The position numbers and the translations under genes are program-made. A stretch of DNA of 64,000 bases, taken from the NCBI GenBank assembly GCA_023213395.1, contig CM041465.1, positions 166,911,741 to 166,975,740 on the forward strand, read 5' to 3'. Positions 33,151 through 43,055 of the stretch are shown piece by piece. Origin of the DNA: Cycas panzhihuaensis. Taxonomy: Eukaryota; Cycadophyta. A model generated the notes under the pieces. That model was not told where the DNA came from and did not search any database. It saw nothing but the letters and a program-made list of their open reading frames with translations. The stretch's first letter is position 1. Every line of letters starts with the position of its first letter.

Positions 33151-33580
33151 ATCAAGGTATGGATGATGATGTCTTGGTCGCTTGTAATATTTCTCATTAT
33201 CACCATGACTGGTTATTAGATTCAGGTGCTTCACACCACATGTGTCTGCGCAAGAGTTAGTTCTTATCATACCAACCTCTTGATGGTGGTGATGTACTTA
33301 TGGGAAATGAAGTTTCTTATAAGATAGTGGGCATTGGTAGCATCAAAATTAAGATGTTCGATGGGGTAGTGAGAACATTAACTGAGGTTAGACATGTACC
33401 TAATCTGAAAAGGAATATGATTTCCTTGGGTGAACTAGATTCGAGTGGTTTTAAGTATACAGGTCATGAAGGAGTCTTAAAGGTGTCAAAGGGCACCTTG
33501 GTTGTTATGAAAGCCTTAAAGAAAGGAAATCTTTATATTTTAGTGGGAAGTATAGATGTCAGCCAAACAACTACACCATC
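33151..33580 (+). pseudogene. copia-1 aspartic protease
   Basis: HDWLLDSGASHHMC near 33200 carries the intact DSGA active-site motif. After a TAG at 33257, the frame from 33300 continues MGNEVSYKIVGIGSIKIKMF, LTEVRHVPNLKRNMISLGEL, the typical second half of copia protease. It would release gag and pol products. Confidence 0.8.
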
Positions 33581-34540
33581 AAAGACTGTAGAAGATCCAA
33601 CTCAGTTATGGCATCTGAGACTTGGGCACATGAGTGAGAAAGGACTTAAGGTTCTGATAACTATAAGTTACTTCCTAACTTACAACTTTCAGATTTAGCT
33701 TCTTATAAACATTGTGTTTTTGGAAAATAGTATAGACTTAGGTTTAAAGTAGGGAGTCACACTAGTAAAGGCATTCTAGATTACATACATTCAGATGTAT
33801 GGGGACTAGTCCTTAAAATATCTTATGGAGGATCATTGTATTTTGTCACATTTATAGATGATTACTCCACGAAGGTATGGGTCTATTTTTTGAAAAGGAA
33901 ATCTAAAGTTTTTAGTGTGTTTAAGTAGTTCAAGGCTCTAGTTGAGAACAGTACTGGTAAGTCAATCAAATGTTTAAGAACTGATAATGGAGGTGAGTTC
34001 AACTCCTTGGAGTTTGAGAACTATTACAGAGAAGCTGGGATCAAAAGACATAAGACCGCTAGCTATACTCCACAGAAAAATGGCATTGCTGAGCGCATAA
34101 ATATGACACTCTTAGAAAGAGTAAGAAGCATGTTAAGTAATGTTGGAGTGGAGAAGGGCTTGTGGGTAGAAGTTGTTCAAATAACTTGCTATCTGGTAAA
34201 CAGATCACCATCACTTGCAATAGATTACAAGATTCTTGAAGAGATATGGACTGGACATCTATGTGATTATTCAAATTTGAGAGTTTTTGGTTGTGATGCT
34301 TATGCTTGGACTGATAAAAGTAAACATTCAAAGTTAGACCCAAAATCCAAGAAATGTATCTTTGTTGGTTATGGTGATAAAGATGGTGTGAAGGGATACA
34401 TGTTGTGGGATCCTACTAACCACAAAATCACCATTAACAGAGATGTTATATTTGATGAATCTCCCCTTATAAAATCAGATAGTGTAGAAGTTGAAGTGAA
34501 ACATGAGAAGAAAGATGAATATCAATAGGTCAAGTTTGAA
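33581..34540 (+). pseudogene. copia-1 integrase
   Basis: The HHCC region begins LWHLRLGHMSEKGLKVL (33607 on) and ends with the HCVFGK block after a frameshift. The catalytic core shows HSDVWGLVLKISYGGSLYFV and TFIDDYSTKVWVYFLKRKS, CLRTDNGGEFNS, and TPQKNGIAERINMTLLERVR, so the D, D and E of the DDE triad can be traced. RVFGCDAYAWTDKSKHSKLD and KKCIFVGYGD are the copia-type C-terminal blocks. TAG at 33926 replaces a Gln codon. It would insert element cDNA into chromosomes. Confidence 0.85.
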
Positions 34541-35590
34541 ACCTAGCCATCTTTAGAATCAGAAGAGTAGGAAGATCTTTCTGAAGATGAATCTACAACA
34601 GATTTACAGGAGTGTGTGGACACTCCTCTGCTAACAGTTAGAATATCTACACATGTTAGTCATCCACCTGACATGTATAACCTGTCTACTTCTATTGCTT
34701 TGGTTTCTAATGATGATGAGCCTACATATTATCAAGAAGTAGCAGGTGATATCCATAGTGAGAAGTGGAAGAGGGCTATGCAGGAAGAGACAGATGCATT
34801 GAAGAAAAATAATTCATGGGACTTGGTAGAACTTCCACATGGTAGGAAGACTGTTGGTTGTAGGTGTGTTTTTAAGATGAAAATAGATGTTGATGGAAAG
34901 GTTGACAAATACAGGGTAAGATTGGTGGCTAAAGGCTATGTACAAAAAGTAGGTAATGACTTTCATGAGATCTTTTTACCAGTTGTCAAACTTGTTTCAA
35001 TTCTAGTGTTGTTAACATTAGTAGCTTCTCTTGATTTAGAGTTGGAGTAGTTAGATATAAAAATAACTTTTCTACATGGAGATTTAGATGAGGAGATCTA
35101 TATGAATCAACTAGAAGGGTTTGTACAGGATGGCAGAAAAAGACTTGTTTGCAGGCTCAGGAAATCATTGTATGGCCTAAAACAATCACCTAGGTAATGG
35201 CATAAGAAGTTTGATGCCTTCATGGAGAGCCAAAATTTCAAAAGAAGTAAGTATGATCATTGTATTTACTTTAAAGTTATGGACAATGGCTTATTCATTA
35301 TCTTGGTATTATATGCTGATGACATGCTAGTTGCAAGCAAGAGCATGGAAGAAATCAATAAGCTAAAGGCTCAATTGGCTAGGACTTTTGATATGAAGGA
35401 TCTAGGAGCTGCAAAATAAATCTTAGGCATGGAGATACACAGAGACAGGAAAAATGGTAAGCTATGGTTATCACAATGAAAATATATGGAGAAGGTGCTA
35501 ACCAAGTTTGGTATGGCAAATGTGAAATTAGTGAGTATCCCATTGGCTTCCCACTTCAAGCTTTCTTTGAATATGAGTCCTAGTAGTGAA
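34541..35590 (+). pseudogene. copia-1 reverse transcriptase
   Basis: EKWKRAMQEETDALKKNNSW and GCRCVFKMKIDVDGKVDKYR open the RT. LDIKITFLHGDLDEEIYMNQ, RLRKSLYGLKQSPR and the catalytic LYADDMLVASKS (YADD in place of the common YVDD) follow, then LGMEIHRDRKNGKLWLSQ. Stops at 35048 (TAG), 35195 region and 35417 (TAA) sit at Gln positions, and a TGA near 35478 at an Arg or Gln position. The sequence order and motifs fit the Tork/Tnt1-94 group. Confidence 0.88.
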
Positions 35591-35998
35591 GAAGAAAAGG
35601 TTTATATGTCTCGTGTGCCTTATGTTAGTGCAGTAGGAAGTTTGATGTATGCCATGGTATGTACAAGACCTGATATTTCACATGCAGTTAGTGTAGTTAA
35701 CAGGTTTATGGAAAATCTAGGAAAGGAACATTAGGCTATAGTGAAATGGGTGCTTTGGTATTTGAGAGGCACAAGTGACTACTGCATCACTTTTAGAGGT
35801 ACAGGTAATCAGGTTTTTAGATATGTTGATTCAGATTTTGTAGGAGATTTAGACAAAAGAAGGTCTACTTCAGGTTATGTTTTCACTCTTGCAAATGGTC
35901 CAATTAGTTGGATGTCCAAATTGTAGAGCACAATTACACTATCAACCACGGAAGCTAAATTGTTGCAGCACATGCTTGTAAAGAAACAATTTAGTTAC
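35591..35998 (+). pseudogene. copia-1 RNase H, first part
   Basis: YVSAVGSLMYAMVCTRPDIS and VKWVLWYLRGTSDYCITFRG lead into the RNase H block YVDSDFVGDLDKRRSTSGYV and LSTTEAK. The domain breaks at 35998, where copia-2 lies, and resumes at 42084. TAG at 35732 (Trp position) and 35924 (Gln position) are decay stops. Confidence 0.85.
35994..35998 (+). repeat. Target-site duplication of copia-2, left copy (GTTAC)
   Basis: GTTAC before the TG of the copia-2 5' LTR corresponds to GTTAT at 42079-42083 (one C-to-T difference). Confidence 0.75.
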
Positions 35999-36435
35999 TG
36001 TTGGAGTTAATCATCATCACTCCACTCCCACCTTTCCAACTAAGATTGTATACCTCATCAACTTCAATTTAGACATATGATGCTCAACATGTCGAGGTAA
36101 GTTAAGGTAAGTTTAACTTTGATTTAAGTTAGTTTCATTTGAGTTAAGTTAACATTATTTTATTATTATTTTGAATTTAGGGATTGAGTAGTTTCCCTCC
36201 TCCCCCAAATTTTAAATATTGAGGGGTGTGCAACCCTGGTGTCTTTAGACACTGCCCTTATTTGGGAAATTTGTATTGCCCACTTTCAACAATGGATTGA
36301 AGATTCAAGCTCTCATGTTTATGCTACTATTGTATAACATTGTATTGAAGATTTATATTGGAATATTGATATTTTGATCTACTGATTATATGATATATGT
36401 TCTGCCCTATTCTCCTACTATTCTATTTTCTAACA
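35999..36435 (+). repeat. copia-2 5' LTR (437 bp)
   Basis: It runs TGTTGGAGTTAATCATC to TTTTCTAACA and aligns with 41642-42078 at equal length with only scattered substitutions, mostly transitions. Confidence 0.92.
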
Positions 36436-36437
36436 TT

Positions 36438-36449
36438 TGGTATTAGAGT
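36438..36449 (+). other. copia-2 primer-binding site
   Basis: TGGTATTAGAGT, two bases after the LTR, is a slightly decayed form of the Met-tRNA site TGGTATCAGAGT that is intact in the related copy at 63011. Confidence 0.75.
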
Positions 36450-36879
36450 GAGATTTTTGGGCTATTACATCTCCATTAGTGAAATTTTTTAAAGAAGAGC
36501 AACATGATTTATTGGCATTCTATAACAGATTTTCTCACAAGGAAATAATATCAGTTATACTTGTTTTCTGCAATTTTTTTCAATAAATTTCTTCTAGTTT
36601 TTCATCAAGTTTTATTTATTATTGAGCTATTTTCTGGTATAATAAATATGCTTCATATTTTTTCATATTTATGTAGATTTTTAGCTATATTTCTAGAACT
36701 ACGAAGGAGATCAACATATTTCAGCAACAAGCTATATTTTATTCAAAGTTTTCTCATATTTGAGTTATATTCTTTTCAGATCTATAGTTTTTATCATATA
36801 TTTGATAGTTTTCAACTATATTTGTCTATTTTATCTAATACTTTTCGTACATCTACAAAGGAGATCAGTTTTATGTAAG

Positions 36880-37460
36880 ATTCATATGGTTTTTCTTTAA
36901 GATCTGTAATTTTTACTTCAGATCTACCATAGTTTTCTATAGATTTGGATTATATTTTTTAGATCTGCTCTTTCTATCAAATATTTGATAGTTTCCTAGT
37001 TTATTCTATTCAAATATTTAATATTTTTTCAAATCTATAGTGTTTATCATATATTTAAAAGTTTTTAAGTTTATTTGTCTATTTTATTTAATATTTTTCA
37101 TAGATCTACAAAGGAGATCAACTGTATACAAGATTCATACAAGTTTTTTAAGATCTGTTATATATTTTTTTAGATCTACTGTATTTTATTAAAGATCTAC
37201 TTATTTTAGTAAAATTTTCACAATTTTTTCTAGTATATTCATTTAGATCTGTAATATTTGGCTATAGATCTATTATACTCACGTCAGATCTGTAAAATTT
37301 AGCTTAAAATTAGTAATATTTTCACTAGTTTTCTTTAGATCTGCTACACTTTATTTCAGATCTATATTTTTTAACATATATTTGATAATTGTTTCAAGTT
37401 TTCTTTTTAGATATGTAATTTTTAGGTGCATATCCTGCCCAACAAACCATATGTTACAGT
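36880..37460 (+). repeat. AGATCT-rich periodic repeat in the copia-2 leader
   Basis: The palindromic hexamer AGATCT recurs about a dozen times, usually as (T)CAGATCTGTAATATTT-like units at irregular 20-60 bp spacing. The same motif fills the leader of the related element at 63100-63700. Chance would give well under one such hexamer in this length of AT-rich DNA. Confidence 0.75.
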
Positions 37461-38690
37461 AGATCTGCCTATATTTGACTTGTGAGGAAGAAGATTTATC
37501 TATTGGAAGCTTCTGAAGCCTATTTTCAGCTAGAAATCTACTACAGCTGCATGTTCCAGGTTCTTCAGTTGCTTTTTCAGTTTTGAACACATATTTCTGA
37601 TATATCTACAACATATTTGAAAAGATCTCAAATATATATACATGCATCTCATTTGCTTGATATAGTTTTTGACAATATATTAAAAAGGGGGAAAGAAAGT
37701 TCTGGTTTATTTGAAGTATTCATGTTGAAAGGCCTATACTCATACAAATCTGGGTTGAAGTACAACTCTTTTATCATTACTCATTAGTATTTCCAACTTT
37801 TGACTTGAGTGATATCCTCCAAACCTTATAGAATCCTACTTTAGCTTGCCATTCATTTGATTTGATTCCATAACTACATTTTGGAAAAGCAAACATTTGT
37901 TAAAATAATTTTTTTCTTTACTCTATATTCAGTATCAATTGATACTTGAATCTTACGTTGTGTAGATCCATGCCCCTGATCGAGATCTACTAAGTAATTT
38001 AGTAGCAAAACCATACTCACCTCAATAACCTCATTCTTCTCTTTGTTATATGTGTGATTTTAAGTATAGGCCCAATTGTTGAGCCATATCTTCAAAAGGA
38101 CAAGTATCTAAAGATCAAACTGCTCAAGAGATTATTACTTCATATGAGCAAAAATCATCCAAACCCTAGCTTGAGAACTGAAATTTAATATTAGCAACAA
38201 TAACATCCATTGACAAAGCATGATAACATTTTTTTTTTCAAACAAAGACCACAATAAAAGTGGTGTTGATACTATCTAGTCTATTGGCATTTTGCATTCT
38301 ATACACGTTGTAAGGTTCTGCTGTTAAACAGGCACCAGCGTCCTTAAGGATTCTGGAGAGTAGCCCAAGTACTTACAAGGTGCATAACTCATTCCAGCAA
38401 TAGTCAAATTTCTACCACAGTTCTTAAACTGCAACTTTTTAACACAATGCATTGAACTTTCAAAACAACGAAAAGATCATTGAAACAACTTTTACGAAAT
38501 TCGTAGATTTTTCCTCTTAGAGGGCAAAAATAACACTTAATCGACTGAAATGGCTCCACCTAAAGTTGACTCCACCTGTTAAGTTATCATCTGGGTTGCA
38601 ACATTGAATCTGTAACATAATCATAAAGAGAAAATTCTTTGAGTCGTCCGCTGAAGGTTTGGCTTCACACCATAGTCTTTGGCCGGGGTT
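37461..38690. other. copia-2 leader, mostly unassigned
   Basis: Noncoding AT-rich leader to about 38.1 kb. The part from about 38.28 to 38.69 kb is less AT-rich and on the minus strand contains SNVQGLLGVNPGQRLWCEAK and, further on, NCGRNLTIAGMSYAPC. It adjoins the captured gene fragments and may be captured host sequence too, but I do not recognise its source. Confidence 0.4.
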
Positions 38691-38719
38691 CACCCCTAAC
38701 AAACCCTGGACATTGCTTG

Positions 38720-39052
38720 GTCCTGCATTAGAAGTTGTTTTTCCATCGAGCTTATTTGCAGCCCTATTCAAGTCTTTATTCAACTTATCTCTTTGTTGTT
38801 GGAATGAAGATTTGATCTACACTTATAGTTTTTGCATGGGCCAGGTACTCCGTTACATTCCTAAGATTCTCAATAGTATATTCTGATTAATGAACCACAA
38901 AATCCAAAGTATGAGATATGTTGCGATGAAATTTATCCTGTCCCAATGAAAGTAGTATGCATCCCACAATTGCAACACACGTGAAAACAATTAATAGGAG
39001 AAGTGAAACCCAACATGAATGCAAGCCTTTGCATTCTCCTTTCATCCATTGT
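38720..39052 (-). pseudogene. Captured host transmembrane-protein gene, N-terminal fragment
   Basis: On the minus strand, after the 3' splice-like TTGTTGCAG (ending at 39053), the frame reads SLLLLIVFTCVAIVGCILL (a membrane segment), LGQDKFHRNISHTLDFVVH, a TAA stop, then YTIENLRNVTEYLAHAKTIS and VDQIFIP. After a frameshift comes LNKDLNRAANKLDGKTTSNA. The combination of a membrane segment, GQxKFH, LRNVTEYL and DKLNxDLN...KT matches, from memory, the plant multi-pass transmembrane proteins of unknown role exemplified by At2g12400 and At2g25270. It is a dead fragment in the antisense orientation of the retrotransposon. Confidence 0.6.
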
Positions 39053-39143
39053 CTGCAACAACAGAGTACCAACACTGCAAACCCAAATGCAAAAAACTAT
39101 AGAACAACAAGTAGAAATCTAGGAGCACCTGTAAATGCAACTG

Positions 39144-39338
39144 ATTGTTAAGAATGATAAAGATTCTGCAAAGAATGAACATACCAGCCACAAGCAACCA
39201 CCTAATAATGACCAATATGTAAATAATATTCCAAAATCCAAGAACAGACATTAAGAAACCAAGAACTGCTAATAGAAGCATCACGTTAGCGACCACAATT
39301 AATGCATCTTGTATGGAACTTTGGGATTTTTTAATTTT
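39144..39338 (-). pseudogene. Captured host transmembrane-protein gene, second and third membrane segments
   Basis: The minus-strand frame KIKKSQSSIQ, DALIVVANVMLLLAVLGFLM, IIYILVIIRWLLVAGMFILC, RIFIILNN gives two hydrophobic helices. In the same plant transmembrane family this block follows the ...KTxENA...KIKK stretch, so it should lie downstream of the fragment at 38720-39052. Here it lies upstream, with an intron-like spacer of about 90 bp between (ending TTGTTGCAG). The order is therefore permuted relative to the host gene. No stop occurs within it. Confidence 0.6.
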
Positions 39339-40887
39339 GTCTACATCAGCTCAGTGGCAGCAGTAGTGTAGCAGCAATGCAGTGACCTTATTATTTTTTC
39401 GAACGCCTTTTTTCTCATTTTATTTTTTGAAAGTTTTTAAAAAATTTAATTACATTCTATACTTTTTAGATTCCAGGGTTTTCTAATCCTAGCTCCCTTA
39501 CGCTCTCAGCTCTCGGTCACATCTCATCTCACATGACCTTAGTCACTTCAAAAAGGGGCTTTTCACTTTTATATAAATTTTTTTCTTTTTTCTTTTTTTA
39601 AATTTTTATTTTTACATAGAGTTATTGGCCTTTTTTTGCCATAACTCCTCACTGAGTCACCGGTTTCTGACGAAACTACTTTCATTGGGTCAGAAAAATT
39701 TCTTTAGATCAATTTTGACTGGTCATATGACCAATTTGGTGTTGATTTAACCCCGTTTCAATTGATTTAAAGTCAATCAACCATTTTTTCAGCATTTTTT
39801 AAACTTTTTACAAAATCGCTTTTTGAATTGATTATATTTTATTACTGGGAAACTATTTTCTACCTGGATCTCTTCTAAAGTGATCTACATTCAACAAACT
39901 TCATTACCCACCTTTTGTTTTATTTTTTAGAGTTTATTTTGACCACTATTTTAATCATTGAAAGTGGCATTTTAGTGGTTTTTAGCATTTTTCTTAACAT
40001 TTTACCATAAAGGTACCTATTACTATTTCTGCTTTAACTTTTTTGTTTGGCATCCAAATTTAGTTTTGTTAGTTTCGTTGGGAATTTGAATCAATTCTCT
40101 TCAATCTAATATAATTTTTTATACATTTTAACATATTGTTACTAATTTTTAAATCGCTTAAAGTAAAGGTACTTTATTGCTTTAAACTTGTCATATTTAC
40201 ACTTTTATCTATATAAATTTTTAATTTTTTTCAATTGAAAGTATATTTAACAATCTCATACATGACGTTTGATTATCGTATAGCATTTTACAAGTATTTT
40301 ATTGGCATTTTTATATAATTTTGAGCCCCCTACTCCTGTTGTGCCTCAAAACAAGGCCTGTATATTTGGTCATTTAAAATTTGACTTATAGGAATCTATT
40401 TTCAAAACGGTCAATTCCATTGGATTCATATTTTGTTTATCTTCATGCTGGTGAAGTTTCACCTTATTCTGATATCGTTTAGTATACTTTTGAAGTTGCT
40501 AAACTTAAGCATTTGACATACCCCTACATTTAAAAAATCAAAAGGTTGAAAATTTTATTATTTTTATCATCAAAGTTTATTTCAAATTTGCATACTTAAA
40601 GGATATTTTATTAAATTCAAACTTGCTTTTATATTCATTTTATTTCAAATTATATTTGAAAAATACTTCAAAGTTTATTAAAAAAGCATACTTATTAAAA
40701 AGCCTTTTTTATTGAAAGGATTATTTTCTTATTGCACCTATAAAGGTTGCATTCAATTGATTCATTTTTCAAAGGGCATTATTCTTTTGAAAGAGAATAT
40801 TTGACATCATATCAGACATTATTCATTTATTGACTCTTTTGATTTGGTAAAAGCATACTTTATATGTTCTAAAGTTTTTTTTATAAC
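39339..40887. other. copia-2 leader before gag, no gene seen
   Basis: AT-rich DNA with T-runs and no recognised domain. Part next to 39.4 kb could still derive from the captured gene (introns). Confidence 0.45.
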
Positions 40888-41247
40888 ATGGCACAATTAC
40901 CTATATTTGATGGGCAAAATTTTTCAGAATGGCACAAGGTTATCAAAAACTATTTTATTACACATGATTTATGGAAATATTTGCAAGATAACTATGATGT
41001 TAGTATTAAGGAAAATATTAGAAAGGATAATGAAGCATTAGCATTATTATATTGTACTATTCATGATGATGATTTTTCAAAGGTTTGTGAATTAACGACC
41101 TCTAAATCTATTTGGGATACATTAATTTCTACTTATGGGGGAGATACACTCCATGTATTTGATGATATTTTTGTTGAGCATGTGAGACAAGTGACAGAAC
41201 AGATGGATCATGATGACAAAACCAATAAAGATTCAGATCAAATGTAG
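40888..41247 (+). CDS. copia-2 short gag
   Basis: This 119-codon open frame from ATG 40888 reads MAQLPIFDGQNFSEWHKVIK, NYFITHDLWKYLQ and ALALLYCTIHDDDFSKVCEL with TSKSIWDTLISTYGG. These are the N-terminal (DUF4219-like) and UBN2-like parts of copia gag. It ends at a TAG (Gln position by context) before an acidic tail readable to about 41400. No zinc knuckle is seen. It is the only element-type protein in copia-2 and is notably uninterrupted, although the element is otherwise pol-less. Confidence 0.75.
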   Translation: MAQLPIFDGQNFSEWHKVIKNYFITHDLWKYLQDNYDVSIKENIRKDNEALALLYCTIHDDDFSKVCELTTSKSIWDTLISTYGGDTLHVFDDIFVEHVRQVTEQMDHDDKTNKDSDQM

Positions 41248-41630
41248 GACCAACTTGCTACATAAGGATTTGATCCTCCATTTGAGGGGGAGAATGAAAA
41301 TGAATCCTATGACATGATAGAGAATGAATCTGATATGACAAAAAAAGAATCTTATGATATAACAATTACTCACATCATAAAGACTACAAAAGATAAAGTT
41401 TAAGTTTAAAGTTTTCTTAATGTTATAGTTATCAAAGTAAAAAATATAGCTATTCATCTACATTCAAATCAAGCATCATTTACTTACAATTTTTTCACAT
41501 TACTTCATGGTAAAGAGACAAATGTTATAAGAAGGTTAAAGCATGTTGATGAAAATTAGAATTTCAAAGTTTTTTTTAAATACAAGTTCCATAAGTTCAA
41601 GGAAAAGATACAAGTGTTCATGATGACATT
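41248..41630 (+). pseudogene. copia-2 post-gag acidic region
   Basis: The frame continues after the stop as acidic repeats (ENENESYDMIENESDMTKKES) and then decays. No protease motif appears. Confidence 0.45.
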
Positions 41631-41641
41631 AAGGGGGAGAA
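41631..41641 (+). other. copia-2 polypurine tract
   Basis: AAGGGGGAGAA directly precedes the TG of the 3' LTR and is the expected second-strand primer. Confidence 0.85.
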
Positions 41642-42078
41642 TGTTAGAGTTAATCATCATCACTCCACTCTCACCTTTCCGACTAGGATTGTACACCTCA
41701 TCAAATTCAATTTATATATGTGATGCTCAACATGTCGAGGTAAGTTAAGATAAGTTTAACTTTGATTTAAGTTAGTTTCATTTGAGTTAAGTTAACATTA
41801 TTTTATTATTAGTTTGAATTCAGGGGTTGAGGAGTTTCCCTCCTCCTCCAAATTATAAATATTGAGGGGTGTGCAACCCTGATGTCTTTAAACATCGCCC
41901 TTATTAAGGAAATTTATATTTCTCACTTTCAACAATGGATTGAAGATTCAAGCTGTCATGTTTATACTACTATTGTGTAACATTGTATTGAAGATTTGTA
42001 TTGGAATATTGATATTTTGATCTATTGATTATATGATATATGTTCTACCCTGTTCTCCTACTATTCTATTTTTTAACA
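41642..42078 (+). repeat. copia-2 3' LTR (437 bp)
   Basis: It runs TGTTAGAGTTAATCATC to TTTTTTAACA, matching 35999-36435 base for base in length. Confidence 0.92.
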
Positions 42079-42083
42079 GTTAT
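42079..42083 (+). repeat. Target-site duplication of copia-2, right copy (GTTAT)
   Basis: It corresponds to GTTAC at 35994-35998. The copia-1 RNase H frame continues across this point. Confidence 0.75.
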
Positions 42084-42345
42084 AGGGTCTATTGGTTGAG
42101 CTTAGAAGGAGACAAGAAAATGTAAAGGTATTTTGTAATAGTCAAAGTGCCATTTACTTAGCCAAGAATCCAGCTTATCATAGTAAAACAAAGCATATTA
42201 CTTTTAAGTACTATTTTATTAGACAGGTTGTGGAAGCAAGTAGAGTGGCATTTGAGAAGATTCATACAAATTAGAATTGTGCTAATATGTTCACAAAAAG
42301 AATACCATTAGAGAAGTTCAAATGGTGTTTGACTTCTCTTGGCTT
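42084..42345 (+). pseudogene. copia-1 RNase H, second part
   Basis: GLLVELRRRQENVKVFCNSQ, SAIYLAKNPAYHSKTKHI and EKIHTN, followed by NMFTKRIPLEKFKWCLTSLGL, are the end of copia RNase H. They join precisely to the part ending at 35993 once copia-2 and one target copy are removed. TAG at 42083 and 42274 mark Gln-type positions. Confidence 0.88.
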
Positions 42346-42406
42346 GTAGAAAAGATGATGAAGGGTCTAGGAAAGGTACTAGGTCAATTATTGTCAAGGT
42401 GGAGAT
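42346..42406 (+). other. copia-1 3' end with polypurine tract
   Basis: The short region ends CAAGGTGGAGAT, the usual copia polypurine tract just before the TG of the 3' LTR. Confidence 0.7.
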
Positions 42407-43050
42407 TGTGGGATATTGTGACAAGAATATTTTGAGTCTAAAATTTTGGCATGTTGGCGGCACAGTTTCCCCCCTAATCTTTCTCGGGGGGTTCCAAGGA
42501 GGGCGGGAGCCCCCCTTGGCTGGGGGGTGTGGGGGTGGTGGAATGCCCCCCACTAAGAGGAGGTTCGAGGGTGATAGCCCCCGACCTAAAAAATTAGCCT
42601 TGTAAACCATATTAAAATATAAAGAGAATCAGGGTCGTTTGATACAAATACCCTAGATTTTACAATTAAGATTCATCCATCGGATGACCCCCTCATGAAG
42701 CCCGATTTAGGGCTTTTCTTATTATGTTGTATGTAATGTAATGTACTATGATGAGGGCAAAGACTATTTGTTGTTCCTGAGAGTACTCTACTACTGAGAT
42801 GTACTTTTTCTCCATTCTACAACAATAAAGATCGATACCTTTCCTGTGTGGATGTTTCCCTAGCACACTGCTAGGGTTTTACCACATTATATCAGGTGCA
42901 TATGTGATGTTTAGCTTTTATATTCATGTTATTGTATTATCTCTGATTTTAGAACTTGCATGTTAAATTTAAGTTTCAATTCCTATAACTAGTTGCAAAA
43001 TAGTTTAGATCTTGTGGCGGTTTAAGGTTTGGGACCTTGTATTATCAACA
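42407..43050 (+). repeat. copia-1 3' LTR (644 bp)
   Basis: It runs TGTGGGATATTGTGACAAG to GTATTATCAACA and matches the two pieces of the 5' LTR (17606-17668, 31699-32280). Being uninterrupted, it shows where Tat-2 landed. Confidence 0.92.
42834..42839 (+). terminator. AATAAA polyadenylation signal in the copia-1 3' LTR
   Basis: Conserved with 32054-32059; the plausible 3'-end signal of copia-1 RNA. Confidence 0.5.
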
Positions 43051-43055
43051 CTAAT
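43051..43055 (+). repeat. Target-site duplication of copia-1, right copy (CTAAT)
   Basis: CTAAT follows the CA end of copia-1, equal to 17601-17605. The Tat-1 RT continues after it. Confidence 0.85.

Larger units (their letters stand above)
35999..42078 (+). mobile_element. copia-2: pol-less LTR retrotransposon with a captured gene
   Basis: This 6080-bp element is bounded by two 437-bp LTRs and a GTTAC/GTTAT target duplication, and interrupts the RNase H of copia-1. Between a degenerate Met-tRNA primer site and a polypurine tract it holds a 4.4-kb leader and a short copia-type gag frame. No protease, integrase, RT or RNase H is visible, so it depended on enzymes of another element. The leader contains AGATCT-rich repeats (36.9-37.45 kb) and an antisense host-gene fragment (38.7-39.34 kb). 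A second family member starts at 62617. Confidence 0.9.
17606..43050 (+). mobile_element. copia-1: Tork/Tnt1-like Ty1/copia element with two elements nested in it
   Basis: The element is bounded by TG...CA and by CTAAT duplications. Its 5' LTR is cut by Tat-2 into 17606-17668 and 31699-32280; its 3' LTR is 42407-43050. The primer site for initiator Met-tRNA is at 32283. The polyprotein has the copia order gag, protease, integrase, RT, RNase H, and the RNase H is cut by copia-2 at 35998. With both insertions removed it is about 5.3 kb, normal for the superfamily. In-frame stops (mostly TAG at Gln or Trp positions) show it is dead. It inserted into the RT of Tat-1. Confidence 0.9.

Noticed and set aside
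36561-36878. 105-codon Phe/Ile/Ser-rich frame in the copia-2 leader
   Set aside because: The AT-rich composition explains it, and the homologous leader of the second copy does not keep it.
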